Source: Clostridiales bacterium
GTDB taxonomy: Bacteria; Bacillota; Clostridia; Christensenellales; Aristaeellaceae
Assembly: GCA_016930575.1 (NCBI GenBank)
Contig: JAFGGL010000028.1
Span: 1-64,000, forward strand
DNA: 64,000 nucleotides
Reading direction: 5' to 3'
The notes below the pieces were generated by a model. It saw nothing but the letters and a program-made list of their open reading frames with translations. It had not been told where the DNA came from and searched no databases. Both the position numbers and the translations under genes were made by a program. Shown in pieces: positions 1 to 8,105 of this stretch (positions are counted from its first letter, which is position 1; every line of letters starts with the position of its first letter).

Positions 1-867
1 AAGCGGCGCGCCGCCGACCTCGGAATAATCCATGGTCTTTTTCACGCGCTTGAATGCGCCCTTGGCCAGCAGCGCCCCGGTTTTGGATTTGAAATCGGCG
101 GTGATCTCCTTCTTAATCATGCCAAGCAGGGTCTGCGCGACGCCCTCCATGAATTTCAGCACTACGTTGCCCACAAACCCGTCGCAGACCGCAACGTCCG
201 CGATGTCGTGGGTGATCTCCCGGCCCTCGATATTGCCCACGAAGTTCAGCCCGCTTTCCTCCAGCAGCTTGTACGCCGCCTTGGTCAGCTCGCAGCCCTT
301 CTCGGCCTCCGCGCCGTTATTGATCAGACCGATGCGCGGGCTGTCCACGCCGCGCATGCCGCGCATGTACGCGTCGCCCATCATCGCGAATTGCGCAAGG
401 TACTCCGGCCTGCAGTCCACGTTCGCGCCGCAGTCGATGAGCAGGAAGTAATCCTTGCCGTTGGGCAACAGCGGCGCGAGCGCCGGGCGGTCGATGCCCT
501 TGATGCGCCCCAGGCGGAACATCCCGCCGGCCAGCACCGCGCCGGTGGAGCCGGCGGACACGAACGCGTCCACCTGCCTGTCTTTCAGTTTGAGCATCCC
601 GTCCACGATGGCGGACCGCGTCTTTTTGCGCACGGCCATCACGGGGCTTTCCTCGTTTGTGATCATCTCGGGGCAGTCCGCGACCGTGATGCGGCTTTTC
701 AGTTCCGCCTCGCCCTTAAACACGTCCGTAACCAGCGGCTCGATCGTATCCTTCGGCCCGCCCAATTCAATTGTAAGCTCCGGGTAACTTTCCAGCGCTT
801 CCTTCGCGCCGGCTACGTTCGCGTCCGGGGCGTTGTCGCCGCCTATGGCATCCAGATAGATTTTCAT
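1..867 (-). CDS. plsX: Phosphate acyltransferase PlsX (partial, 3' end beyond window)
   Basis: PlsX makes acyl-phosphate from acyl-ACP for the PlsY step of phosphatidic acid synthesis at the membrane. The minus-strand frame is open from an ATG at 865-867 to base 1 (289 codons) and runs off the left edge. It begins MKIYLDAIGGDNAP and contains VSAGSTGA (about residues 95-105), INNGAEAEKG and, at the edge, DYSEVGGAPL, all typical of PlsX. Only the last part of the roughly 330-residue protein is missing. It starts 5 bases after the stop of the beta-propeller gene, so the two are probably co-transcribed. In many Firmicutes plsX is followed by fabD/fabG/acpP, which would lie to the left of this window. 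Confidence 0.95.
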   Translation of the reverse strand, partial: MKIYLDAIGGDNAPDANVAGAKEALESYPELTIELGGPKDTIEPLVTDVFKGEAELKSRITVADCPEMITNEESPVMAVRKKTRSAIVDGMLKLKDRQVDAFVSAGSTGAVLAGGMFRLGRIKGIDRPALAPLLPNGKDYFLLIDCGANVDCRPEYLAQFAMMGDAYMRGMRGVDSPRIGLINNGAEAEKGCELTKAAYKLLEESGLNFVGNIEGREITHDIADVAVCDGFVGNVVLKFMEGVAQTLLGMIKKEITADFKSKTGALLAKGAFKRVKKTMDYSEVGGAPL

Positions 868-872
868 ACCGT

Positions 873-3800
873 TTACTCCAATGCAATGGCGTAAATGTAA
901 CTGGGATCCTGTCCCGTCGTTGAAATGATCAGATTGTCAAGGTAAACCGCGGGCGACGCCAGCAGGCCGCCTTCCAGTTGCAGGGTATCCACGATCCTGC
1001 CGCTTGACGCCTCCAGCATATACAGCCGCCCGTCTAAAACGCCCTGGATGATCCACGCGTCCCCGGCCGCGTTGTACACGGCCACGGGGCTACTTTCCGT
1101 CGGCGAGGTAAACGGCACCGCCCACTTCACGCTGCCGTCCGCTTTGTTGAGCGCGTACAGGGTGCTGTCTTTGTCTCCGTTTGTCGCGGTGAAGAACACC
1201 AGCTCCGAGATGTTTTTCAGCCCGACCACGGGGCTTGCGTAAATACCCACGGGGTCGTTGGAATCGTAGCTGAGATCCGGCACGTCGAACTGCCAGATCT
1301 TTTTGCCCGACAGCGCGTCGTAGCGGAATATCGAAGCGACGCCGTTCCTGCCCTGGTTTGCGATGGTGTTGCCGATGTACAGCGCCACGCCGTCGCCTGC
1401 CGTGCTCATCTCCAGCGCGGCGGTGCATTCGATCTGGTCGCCGGTACGCACGGCCCACACGCTCGTAAGCGTGTTGACGTCCACGCACTGCAGCACGCCC
1501 TCTTTATCGCCGAAGTAAGCGTAGGGCCCGTACATCGCGACGGAGCCGTCGATATTGGTCGTCTTTTCGTCCTGCCCCGGCGCGTTCCATATGTAGCGGT
1601 AGTACTTGGGGCTGATGGACAGGCTGTCGGCCAGGTAATCGAACTCCGTTCCAAGGTCGGCCAGGTAGAACACGCCGTTCTGCCCGCCGACGATCATGGT
1701 GCCTGAGATCTTGTCAAACAGCGGCGCGCCGGAGAACCCGGAATAGTTCGTCTGCGTGGGATTTTGGCGGCCGTCCACCAGGGTAAGTTGTCTGTTGCTT
1801 AAGAGGCTGTAGACATGCAGCCCGTTGTCCAGCCTCGATTTATCGGATTTAATGGAATAGAACTGCCCGAAGGTGACGATCGGCGAACCGTCGGTATTCA
1901 CCGATACCGCGCCGTTTGACGGCCAGTCGACCTCGATGGGATCGCGTGTATATTCGCCCGTGATGAGGTTTAAGAAGTAGAGCTTCCCGTTCTGCGCGCC
2001 GATGATCACTTCTTTGAGCGCGACCGTTTCTTTCATCGCGTCGGAGATATCCAGAAGCTGGCGCACTTCCATCGGCCACTTGACGATCGCCGCCTGGCCG
2101 GGCCAGCCGACGCCATACAAATCGTTACCGCTCATGCGCATCCTGCCTTCCACCGGCACTTGCCAGTACACGCTCATCTTGCCTTTGTCGATCTCAACCG
2201 TGCCGTAGGCGGCGTTCTGGCGCAACGGACCTCCGCGGAAGGTGAGCACGCCCGACTGCTCCCAGATGGCGTACTTCGCCGAATCCAGCATATTCACCAG
2301 CTCCGTGCGGGTGTAGGAGGAGGTCTTGGACGTTCCCTCGTAAATGGTCGTTTTCAGCGATATCCCTTCGGCGTCGGCCGCCGCGCCAAGCAGCGGCATC
2401 AGCGTCGGCCCGGGCGTCGGCGTGGGCTCGGGTTCCTCCGTAGGCTCCGGGGTCGGGGTCGGCGAAGGCGCGGGCGTAGGCGTAGCGGTCGGCTCGGCTG
2501 TCGGTTCCGCGGCTGGCTCGGCGGATGCCTCCGCCGTCGGCTCTACGGCCGGATCCGGTTCCAGCAGGTTGCCCGGCGTGGGCTCTGCGGCCGGTTCCGC
2601 CGTATCCTCGGGTATAGGCGCGGGCACGTATTCCACGTCCGTCTTGTAGTCCGACTGGGTAAAGCCTTCGCCCACGATCATCTCATACCCCACGTACAGC
2701 GAGCCGGCATAAGGCTCCGAAATCGTGCCCTCCAGCGTCCACACGCGGGTGTCGCCGGTCTCGGTCATGTTGAGGCCGGCCGTGTTGATGGTCAGTTTGG
2801 CGATCTCGTCGCCGTAATCGTTCACCACACGCACGGCCTGCACGTCAAGGCTCGTCACCACCGAAAAACTGACGGTGACGGGCACGATATCCTCCGCCGT
2901 GGAGCACAGGAAATCCTGCACCGGAGGGTCGAACACCATCGGCGGCTCGATGCTGACGGCCTGCTGCAGCTGACCGGCTTCGTCCCATACGCCGTCCCTG
3001 TCCATGGCCTGCACCGTCAAGCTGCCGGTATAGGCGCTGTCAAAGGTCCGGCGGAGTTTCCATATATAGTTGCCGTCGGAATTCTTGGTCACCACCTGCA
3101 AAAGCCTGTCCTGATCCGTCAGGTTCTTCTGCAGCACCGTCTTCCCCGCGTCGTCGATGATGCGGAGGGTCTCGGTCGCGGCGGATGCACGGATCACAAT
3201 CGAAAGCTCAACGGGCGCCGTGGCTGTAGACGGTTCTACGGAGAAGGAGTAGATGATGATTTCCTCAGGCGCGATCAGGTCCTTGAGCGCCGTTTGCACG
3301 GAGCTCATCGTCTCGCCGATGCCGCCTTCCATGCTGTCCCAGTTCGGCAGCCAGATTCCGGCAAACGCGCCGCCCAGGACGATTAGGATGATGATGAAGA
3401 TCAGCAGTCCGCGACCGCGGCGCGGCGGTCTTCCGCCGTCGTACGGTTCGCGCATCGGCGGCTGATCGGTCGGCTTCGGCCAGCCGTAGCCGTCGCCTTG
3501 CGGGCGCGAATCAACCGGCCTCGGGCGCGCCTGCGGCGCTTGCGGCCTGAGCGTCCCGTTGCCGCGCGCGGGCGGGTTGAAGTTGTCCTGCACGGACGAG
3601 CGAGGCGCTTCCGGCAGGGGCCTTCGCGGCGGGCCGCCTGCCTGCGGCGTGGCGGTCCTAGCGCCGGAGTAGCGCTCGCCGGGTTCTGCCTGCCTTAGCA
3701 CGGGCTGGGTATCGGGCACGGAACGCTCCATGCCCTCGTGGAAGCGTGCCACGCGGCCTCTGCGCCTTGGCGCGGGCGGCGGGGTTTCAGCCTCCGGTAA

Positions 3801-4097
3801 GGGCTGGGCTTTCTCCTGCTGCGGCGCGGGGGGCTCAGACTCCGCGGCGGGCGGTTTCGCGTAGTCGTTCGCTTGCGGCGGCGCTGCGAAATCCGGCTCG
3901 TCCGCCGGCGGATTCTGCGGCACGGGCGGCGGCGCCTGATACGCAGGCGGTTCGCCCGTCAGCGGCGTTCCGGTGCCTTCGGGGTTGATGAACGGATCAT
4001 CGTAAGGCGCGAATGGTTCCTGCTCCCAGGAATCTCCGCGCGGTTCTTTATCATTGGGTTGTGTGGGATCATGATAATGATTATCGCTCAAAGTCAA
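873..4097 (-). CDS. Membrane-anchored protein with Ig-like region and C-terminal PQQ-like beta-propeller
   Basis: A 1074-residue envelope protein of unknown role. Residues 1-225 are low-complexity and rich in Pro, Gln, Glu and Arg. A single membrane helix follows (GLLIFIIILIVLGGAFAGIW, about 230-250), so the N-terminus is probably cytoplasmic and the rest outside. About 280-500 looks like two beta-sandwich repeats, each ending in a 'YxGSLxV' strand. A Pro/Thr/Glu linker (about 505-575) leads to a C-terminal half with blades such as 'GGQNGVFYLADLG' and 'DGRLYMLEASSGRI', typical of PQQ-like propellers. The start is TTG after AAGGAG. A good promoter lies at 4152-4180. Linkage to plsX suggests an envelope function, but no enzymatic residues are evident. 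Confidence 0.8.
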   Translation of the reverse strand: MTLSDNHYHDPTQPNDKEPRGDSWEQEPFAPYDDPFINPEGTGTPLTGEPPAYQAPPPVPQNPPADEPDFAAPPQANDYAKPPAAESEPPAPQQEKAQPLPEAETPPPAPRRRGRVARFHEGMERSVPDTQPVLRQAEPGERYSGARTATPQAGGPPRRPLPEAPRSSVQDNFNPPARGNGTLRPQAPQARPRPVDSRPQGDGYGWPKPTDQPPMREPYDGGRPPRRGRGLLIFIIILIVLGGAFAGIWLPNWDSMEGGIGETMSSVQTALKDLIAPEEIIIYSFSVEPSTATAPVELSIVIRASAATETLRIIDDAGKTVLQKNLTDQDRLLQVVTKNSDGNYIWKLRRTFDSAYTGSLTVQAMDRDGVWDEAGQLQQAVSIEPPMVFDPPVQDFLCSTAEDIVPVTVSFSVVTSLDVQAVRVVNDYGDEIAKLTINTAGLNMTETGDTRVWTLEGTISEPYAGSLYVGYEMIVGEGFTQSDYKTDVEYVPAPIPEDTAEPAAEPTPGNLLEPDPAVEPTAEASAEPAAEPTAEPTATPTPAPSPTPTPEPTEEPEPTPTPGPTLMPLLGAAADAEGISLKTTIYEGTSKTSSYTRTELVNMLDSAKYAIWEQSGVLTFRGGPLRQNAAYGTVEIDKGKMSVYWQVPVEGRMRMSGNDLYGVGWPGQAAIVKWPMEVRQLLDISDAMKETVALKEVIIGAQNGKLYFLNLITGEYTRDPIEVDWPSNGAVSVNTDGSPIVTFGQFYSIKSDKSRLDNGLHVYSLLSNRQLTLVDGRQNPTQTNYSGFSGAPLFDKISGTMIVGGQNGVFYLADLGTEFDYLADSLSISPKYYRYIWNAPGQDEKTTNIDGSVAMYGPYAYFGDKEGVLQCVDVNTLTSVWAVRTGDQIECTAALEMSTAGDGVALYIGNTIANQGRNGVASIFRYDALSGKKIWQFDVPDLSYDSNDPVGIYASPVVGLKNISELVFFTATNGDKDSTLYALNKADGSVKWAVPFTSPTESSPVAVYNAAGDAWIIQGVLDGRLYMLEASSGRIVDTLQLEGGLLASPAVYLDNLIISTTGQDPSYIYAIALE

Positions 4098-4151
4098 CGC
4101 ACTCCTTATGACCTATACCGGTGTTTCGGACGTGATGATATACCATCTTTT

Positions 4152-4180
4152 ATTATACCAAGAACCGCCAAGGTTCACAA
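4152..4180 (-). promoter_or_regulatory. Promoter for the beta-propeller gene and plsX
   Basis: On the minus strand, TTGTGA (4175-4180) and TATAAT (4152-4157) are separated by 17 bases. It lies about 55 bases upstream of the TTG start at 4097. Confidence 0.65.
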
Positions 4181-4194
4181 GTCCCGACATCCTG

Positions 4195-4725
4195 TTATAA
4201 CGCGCGCTCAAACAGCGAGACGGCCAGCGTTCCGTGCGTTTTGGTTTGCGCCGTCCGGTCTCCGATGTAACAAAATCCGGCGGAGACGTACAGGCGCTTG
4301 AGCTTCTCCCGCGAAGCGTCGCAGTCCAGGCGCAGGTGTGTCTTGCCTTCCCGCCTGTACAGCTCCGCCGCGTATTCGATCAGCCGCCATGAAATTCCAC
4401 TGCCGGCGAATTCCCTGCGCACGGACAGCTTATGCAAAAAGCCGGAACTTCCGGGCGGGGCATCCGGCCAGAACAGCGCATCGTTGTCCGTCAACAGCGC
4501 GGCGGCCGCGGGCCGGTTTCCGGCGTACAGCACAAGGAACGCGCTTCCCGGATAGCTACGCGGCAGGGTTTCGATCTCCTCCCGCGTCCACAGCGCCATG
4601 CCACGATCCTCAAGCCATTGCGCGGCTTCCAGCATAACGCTAACAGCCTCTTGTACGTCGCCGCGCGAACAGCTGTATTCATTTACAGACGGCGACGATC
4701 CTGCGGGTTTGTACAGTAAGATCAA
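4195..4725 (-). CDS. GNAT family N-acetyltransferase
   Basis: A 176-residue GNAT protein that would transfer an acetyl group from acetyl-CoA to an unknown amine. The centre holds the acetyl-CoA core: 'LHKLSVRREFAGSGISWRLI' (about 100-120) corresponds to beta4-alpha3, with a degenerate Q/RxxGxG/A loop (REFAGSG). The C-terminal 'LYVSAGFCYIGD' is the usual beta6-beta7 signature. The start is probably TTG with GAAGGA upstream. The gene is in the same direction as its neighbours but is separated from the lipase-like gene by a family R module, so it may be transcribed alone. The substrate cannot be inferred. Confidence 0.8.
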   Translation of the reverse strand: MILLYKPAGSSPSVNEYSCSRGDVQEAVSVMLEAAQWLEDRGMALWTREEIETLPRSYPGSAFLVLYAGNRPAAAALLTDNDALFWPDAPPGSSGFLHKLSVRREFAGSGISWRLIEYAAELYRREGKTHLRLDCDASREKLKRLYVSAGFCYIGDRTAQTKTHGTLAVSLFERAL

Positions 4726-4735
4726 CTTCCTTCTA

Positions 4736-4855
4736 ACCTACCCTGTCCGTTTTGTTGTCGCCTCGATCCCTACTGGTCGCGATGCTCTGCAAAACGTCCA
4801 ACTCCAGTTCGCTAGCCGCTACGCGGCTGTGCCCACCGGGCACACGCTCGCTTCC
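4736..4855 (+). repeat. Family R, module A copy (R0)
   Basis: About 120 bases sharing an order of elements with 20904-21020 and 39397-39512: TTGTC, stem a, TCTGYAAA, spacer, stem b (AGCCGC-TAC-GCGGCT, 4814-4828), stem c (GTGCCC-ACC-GGGCAC, 4829-4843), then ACGCTC. Stems b and c abut directly in all three copies, and their sequences differ by compensating changes. It fills the gap between the lipase-like gene and the acetyltransferase. Confidence 0.75.
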
Positions 4856-4857
4856 GT

Positions 4858-6435
4858 TCATCGACGGCTACCCTGTATCGCCCGGCGGCGCGGCGGCAGG
4901 CGGCGGGCGCGCGGCCTTTCGCGCCGCGTGTGCTGCGCGGTCCCGAACGCATAGTATCCCCTGGCATAAAACCGGTGCGGCTGGGATGCGCTGTCGTCCT
5001 GCCAGATAAAAGGCGTCAGCTCGCGGCTGTGTTCCCGGACGATGCGCAGGTACGCGCCGTTCATGGTCTTTGATCGGCAGAGGCTGTGCGGCGGGTAGAG
5101 CTGATCGTACAACGCGCCGAGCAAGCGCTTCAGCGGCATGTTTTTCACGATCGGGCGGAAACGCTCCATCAGGAACCGTATCGCCGCATCGTCCATCTCC
5201 CGCCCGCGTATCTCCGCATAGGACTTGCGCACGTAGGCGATCATGGTATTGAGCGTATCCTTGGCCTTTCTGCCCGCAAAGGAGAACACCTTCCCGATCG
5301 GCGCGACGGAGAAAAATCCCTCCGAGCCGCCGAAGATCGCCGAATCCGATTTTTCCTCGCAGATCACCGTAAACAGCGCCGTAAGCGCCGATAAAAACGA
5401 GAGCGTGTTGGTGATATGCAGCGTCAGCCGCTGCGCGTCTTTTCGCGCCGCGCGGTCGGCGGCCGTCCGGCTCCAGTCGTACGCCGCGTCCCGGAATTTC
5501 TCGTCCGGGGCGTATTGCAGGCAGAAGCCGAAGTGCTTGAGCGAGCCCATGCGCGGCACCAGATCGTCGGCGTTGAGCACGTGGTACAGGGGCCATTCCG
5601 CGCTGCCTTTCAAGGCGTTGTCCGCCGCCACGGTGGGCGAGGCGAACCCGCAGCCAAACACAAGTTTCTCATTCAACCCCAGCGCTTCCAGCAAATGATG
5701 GCAGTACACCTGCATCACCGCCGCGCCCTGGCTGTGCCCCGCCATCCACAGGGAAAAGCGGCTGTCCTCCCCGCGCATCTCGACCAATATGTCCCTAAGC
5801 GTCAGTTTCTCAATCCCCAGCGCTTCCGCCGTGTCGGGGAATTCGATCTCCGCTTCGTTCCGGATAAACCCCTGCGTAAGCTGGTAAAAGCCCTTGTGGA
5901 AACCTTCTTCCGTGCCGACACGGAAGTTGGAAAACCAGTCGTAAAAGCGCGTGCCGGTGCCCATAAACCCGATCGCGACCAAAAACCGCCTGTTTTCGGC
6001 CGGTTTGATCATCACCACGGCTTTGATGGTATCGCTCTCCGCGCGCTGCCGCAGCGCGCCCGTGACCTGCGAAAGCGGGTTGTGCTCCTTCATCGCCATG
6101 CGCGCCAGCGTCAGCCGCAGGCTGCCGACGGCCGATTGCACGCGGTCGGAGAAGCGTTCGTCCTCCCGCGCCCGCAGCCCCGTGGTCAGCTGGTTGTCCA
6201 CCTGCACGGAGAAATCCGTCCAGCCCGCGCGTATCCACGGCTCGATGTCCAGCGTGTACGCCATGCGCGAAAGCTCCAGCGACAGTTGAAGCCCGTCCTC
6301 CGTAAGCCTCCTGCGCTCCATCCCGAACGCGTCCGGCGCATAGGGTGCAAACAGGCCGTCCGTTCCGCCGAGAGAAACGCCGGTCAGTTCGCCCTGCACC
6401 AAGGTATTCGATTGGGTTTCATCCGATAGATTCAT
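4858..6435 (-). CDS. Class 3 lipase-like alpha/beta hydrolase
   Basis: A 525-residue protein with a lipase_3-type core. The nucleophile elbow is GHSQGAA (Ser at about 235). It is followed by 'FGCGFASPTVAADNA' and 'VLNADDLVPRMG' (about 287-297), which supplies the acid residue in this family; the catalytic His is not obvious. The first 140 residues are not recognised. There is no signal peptide, so it is probably cytoplasmic or peripheral. The start is ATG with a GGGGA ribosome site. The arginine-rich C-terminus runs up to the module A repeat at 4736-4855 and looks like an accidental extension. Substrate unknown: phospholipid or short ester. Confidence 0.75.
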   Translation of the reverse strand: MNLSDETQSNTLVQGELTGVSLGGTDGLFAPYAPDAFGMERRRLTEDGLQLSLELSRMAYTLDIEPWIRAGWTDFSVQVDNQLTTGLRAREDERFSDRVQSAVGSLRLTLARMAMKEHNPLSQVTGALRQRAESDTIKAVVMIKPAENRRFLVAIGFMGTGTRFYDWFSNFRVGTEEGFHKGFYQLTQGFIRNEAEIEFPDTAEALGIEKLTLRDILVEMRGEDSRFSLWMAGHSQGAAVMQVYCHHLLEALGLNEKLVFGCGFASPTVAADNALKGSAEWPLYHVLNADDLVPRMGSLKHFGFCLQYAPDEKFRDAAYDWSRTAADRAARKDAQRLTLHITNTLSFLSALTALFTVICEEKSDSAIFGGSEGFFSVAPIGKVFSFAGRKAKDTLNTMIAYVRKSYAEIRGREMDDAAIRFLMERFRPIVKNMPLKRLLGALYDQLYPPHSLCRSKTMNGAYLRIVREHSRELTPFIWQDDSASQPHRFYARGYYAFGTAQHTRRERPRARRLPPRRRAIQGSRR

Positions 6436-6490
6436 CGCTGTCCCCAGTGTCGCTTATCAAGTTTGTACTTCGCCAGTATAGCATACGGGC

Positions 6491-6877
6491 CTAAACGCCC
6501 GAAAGCTCCCGTTGGATATATCGGGGATATTTTTTCACAACCGTCTCATAGGCGTGGTCCATCATTTCTTTAATCACATCGTCGGGCACAGTGCCATCCA
6601 AATCCACGGTGTTGAAGTGCGGCTGCTGAATGAGCGGGCAATGCCAGCCGCGTGTCACCGCGCCGGGGTATTTGCCGCGGTAGGTTTCCGCCGATGCGGG
6701 CGTACAGTTGAGCGTCACCTTCGGCGCGCCGCGCAGGATAAACGGCTGCGCGAAGATGCGCCCCTTCGTTTGCGAGGGCGCTTTCACCCGCAGCACGGGA
6801 AAAAACGGCGTGAACGGATGATCCAGGTATGCGCCTGGCTTCTCCATGCAATACGCGATTACCTGATCCAGCGTCAT
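6491..6877 (-). CDS. MmcQ/YjbR family protein
   Basis: A 128-residue protein of the small, single-domain MmcQ/YjbR family (CyaY-like fold, suggested to bind DNA; role unknown). Family features are the N-terminal 'YCMEKPGAYLDHPF', the central 'PKVTLNCTPASAETYRGKYPG' and 'HFNTVDLDGTVPDDVIKEMMDHAYETV'. A longer frame reaches 6931, but the ATG at 6877 was chosen because GGGAGG sits just upstream and a promoter at 6903-6931 would overlap the longer start. It is divergent from msrAB. Confidence 0.85.
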   Translation of the reverse strand: MTLDQVIAYCMEKPGAYLDHPFTPFFPVLRVKAPSQTKGRIFAQPFILRGAPKVTLNCTPASAETYRGKYPGAVTRGWHCPLIQQPHFNTVDLDGTVPDDVIKEMMDHAYETVVKKYPRYIQRELSGV

Positions 6878-6902
6878 ACGCCCGCCTCCCGTTCTATCCG
6901 TT

Positions 6903-6931
6903 ATTATAGGCCGTTTCGCCACGCAATTCAA
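6903..6931 (-). promoter_or_regulatory. Promoter for the yjbR-type gene
   Basis: TTGAAT (6926-6931) and TATAAT (6903-6908) on the minus strand, 17-base spacer. The predicted transcript starts about 20 bases before the ATG at 6877. Confidence 0.7.
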
Positions 6932-7035
6932 TCAAACCGGAGCCGTGCGGATTGTTACGGAATTTTCCTGTTCATATTTCAGAAAAGCGTTTATATTGTA
7001 AGTATACAAACCGCATCCGAAAGGAGTTTATCATA

Positions 7036-7989
7036 ATGGCGAAGACAATCTATTTGGCAGGAGGTTGCTTCTGGGGGCTGGAGAAGCTGATGCAGTCCGT
7101 CCCGGGCGTCATTGACGCCGTCAGCGGCTACGCCAACGGCAGGGAGGGCGCCGAGCCCAGATACAAGGCCGTGTGCGCGGGCGGCACCGGCTTCCGGGAG
7201 ACCGTGCGCGTCACTTACGATTCCGCAAAAGTCAGCCTGGAGACCATTTTGTTCCAGTTTTTCTCCGTGATCGACCCGACGCAGAAAAACCGCCAGGCGC
7301 ATGATATCGGCGAGCAATACCAGACCGGCGTGTATTACACCGATGACAAAACGAAAAAGACCGTCGAGGCCGTCGCCGCCATTGAGCGCGAACGGCATAC
7401 GCCTTTCTATGTGGAGATCAAGCCGCTGACGAACTTTTTTAAGGCTGAGGAGTATCATCAGGATTACCTGGACAAGAACCCATCCGGCTACTGCCACATC
7501 CCGCCGGACGCGTTCCGCAAAGCCGCGAATATCACCGTGGACGCGGGCAAGTACCCGCGCCCGTCCGGGGAAGATCTTAAAATCAAGCTCACCGCCGAGC
7601 AGTACCGCATCACGCAGGAAGCGGGTACCGAAGCACCGTTTACCAACCCGCTCTGGCAGCACAGGGAAAAGGGCATCTACGTGGACGTCACCACCGGCGA
7701 GCCGCTGTTCGTCTCCGCCGATAAATTCAAATCCGGCTGCGGCTGGCCCGCGTTCTCCAAGCCTGTCGACCCCGCCGTCGTCGCGGAGCTTTTCGACGGC
7801 AGCCACGGCATGCGCCGCACCGAAGCGCGCTCCCGCGCGGGCAACGCGCACCTGGGCCATGTCTTCCAGAACGATCCCGAATCCCCCACCGGCACCCGCT
7901 ACTGCATCAACTCCGCCGCCCTGCGCTTCGTCCCCCTCGCCGACATGGACAAGGAAGGCTACGGCAAGTTCAGGGCGCTGGTGGAGTAG
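7036..7989 (+). CDS. msrAB: Bifunctional peptide methionine sulfoxide reductase MsrA/MsrB
   Basis: Repairs both S- and R-methionine sulfoxide in oxidised proteins. The 317-residue chain fuses MsrA (about 1-160; GCFWG with catalytic Cys11) to MsrB (about 185-317; SGCGWPAF, HLGHVF, and RYCINSAAL with catalytic Cys290). MsrB lacks the two CxxC zinc pairs: 'GIYVDVTTGEPLF' stands where the first pair would be, as in other zinc-free MsrAB fusions. The start at 7036 follows AAGGAG; the frame is open further upstream to 6952 but without a ribosome site. A possible promoter is TTCATA (6971) to TATTGT (6994), 17-base spacer. A family P hairpin (7996-8037) follows the stop. Confidence 0.95.
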   Translation: MAKTIYLAGGCFWGLEKLMQSVPGVIDAVSGYANGREGAEPRYKAVCAGGTGFRETVRVTYDSAKVSLETILFQFFSVIDPTQKNRQAHDIGEQYQTGVYYTDDKTKKTVEAVAAIERERHTPFYVEIKPLTNFFKAEEYHQDYLDKNPSGYCHIPPDAFRKAANITVDAGKYPRPSGEDLKIKLTAEQYRITQEAGTEAPFTNPLWQHREKGIYVDVTTGEPLFVSADKFKSGCGWPAFSKPVDPAVVAELFDGSHGMRRTEARSRAGNAHLGHVFQNDPESPTGTRYCINSAALRFVPLADMDKEGYGKFRALVE

Positions 7990-7995
7990 GACGGT

Positions 7996-8037
7996 CTCCT
8001 TCTCTTTTTGGTAAAAGAGAAGGAGCAAGAGAAAACC
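7996..8037 (-). repeat. Family P fragment: hairpin h6 and GGTTTTCTCTTGC box
   Basis: CTCCTTCTCTTTT pairs with AAAAGAGAAGGAG (7996-8025), followed by GCAAGAGAAAACC, the reverse complement of the conserved box found next to h6 in other copies. It begins 7 bases after the msrAB stop. Confidence 0.7.
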
Positions 8038-8105
8038 ATTCTGAGATAACTTATGTTATTATTAGTTGTATCAACTTATACATATACCTAATATGAGGAC
8101 TGATA

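Noticed and set aside
2160-3386. Long plus-strand frame of 408 codons
   Set aside because: It is the antisense shadow of the beta-propeller gene in G+C-rich DNA: rich in Arg, His and Gly, without a ribosome site or domain.
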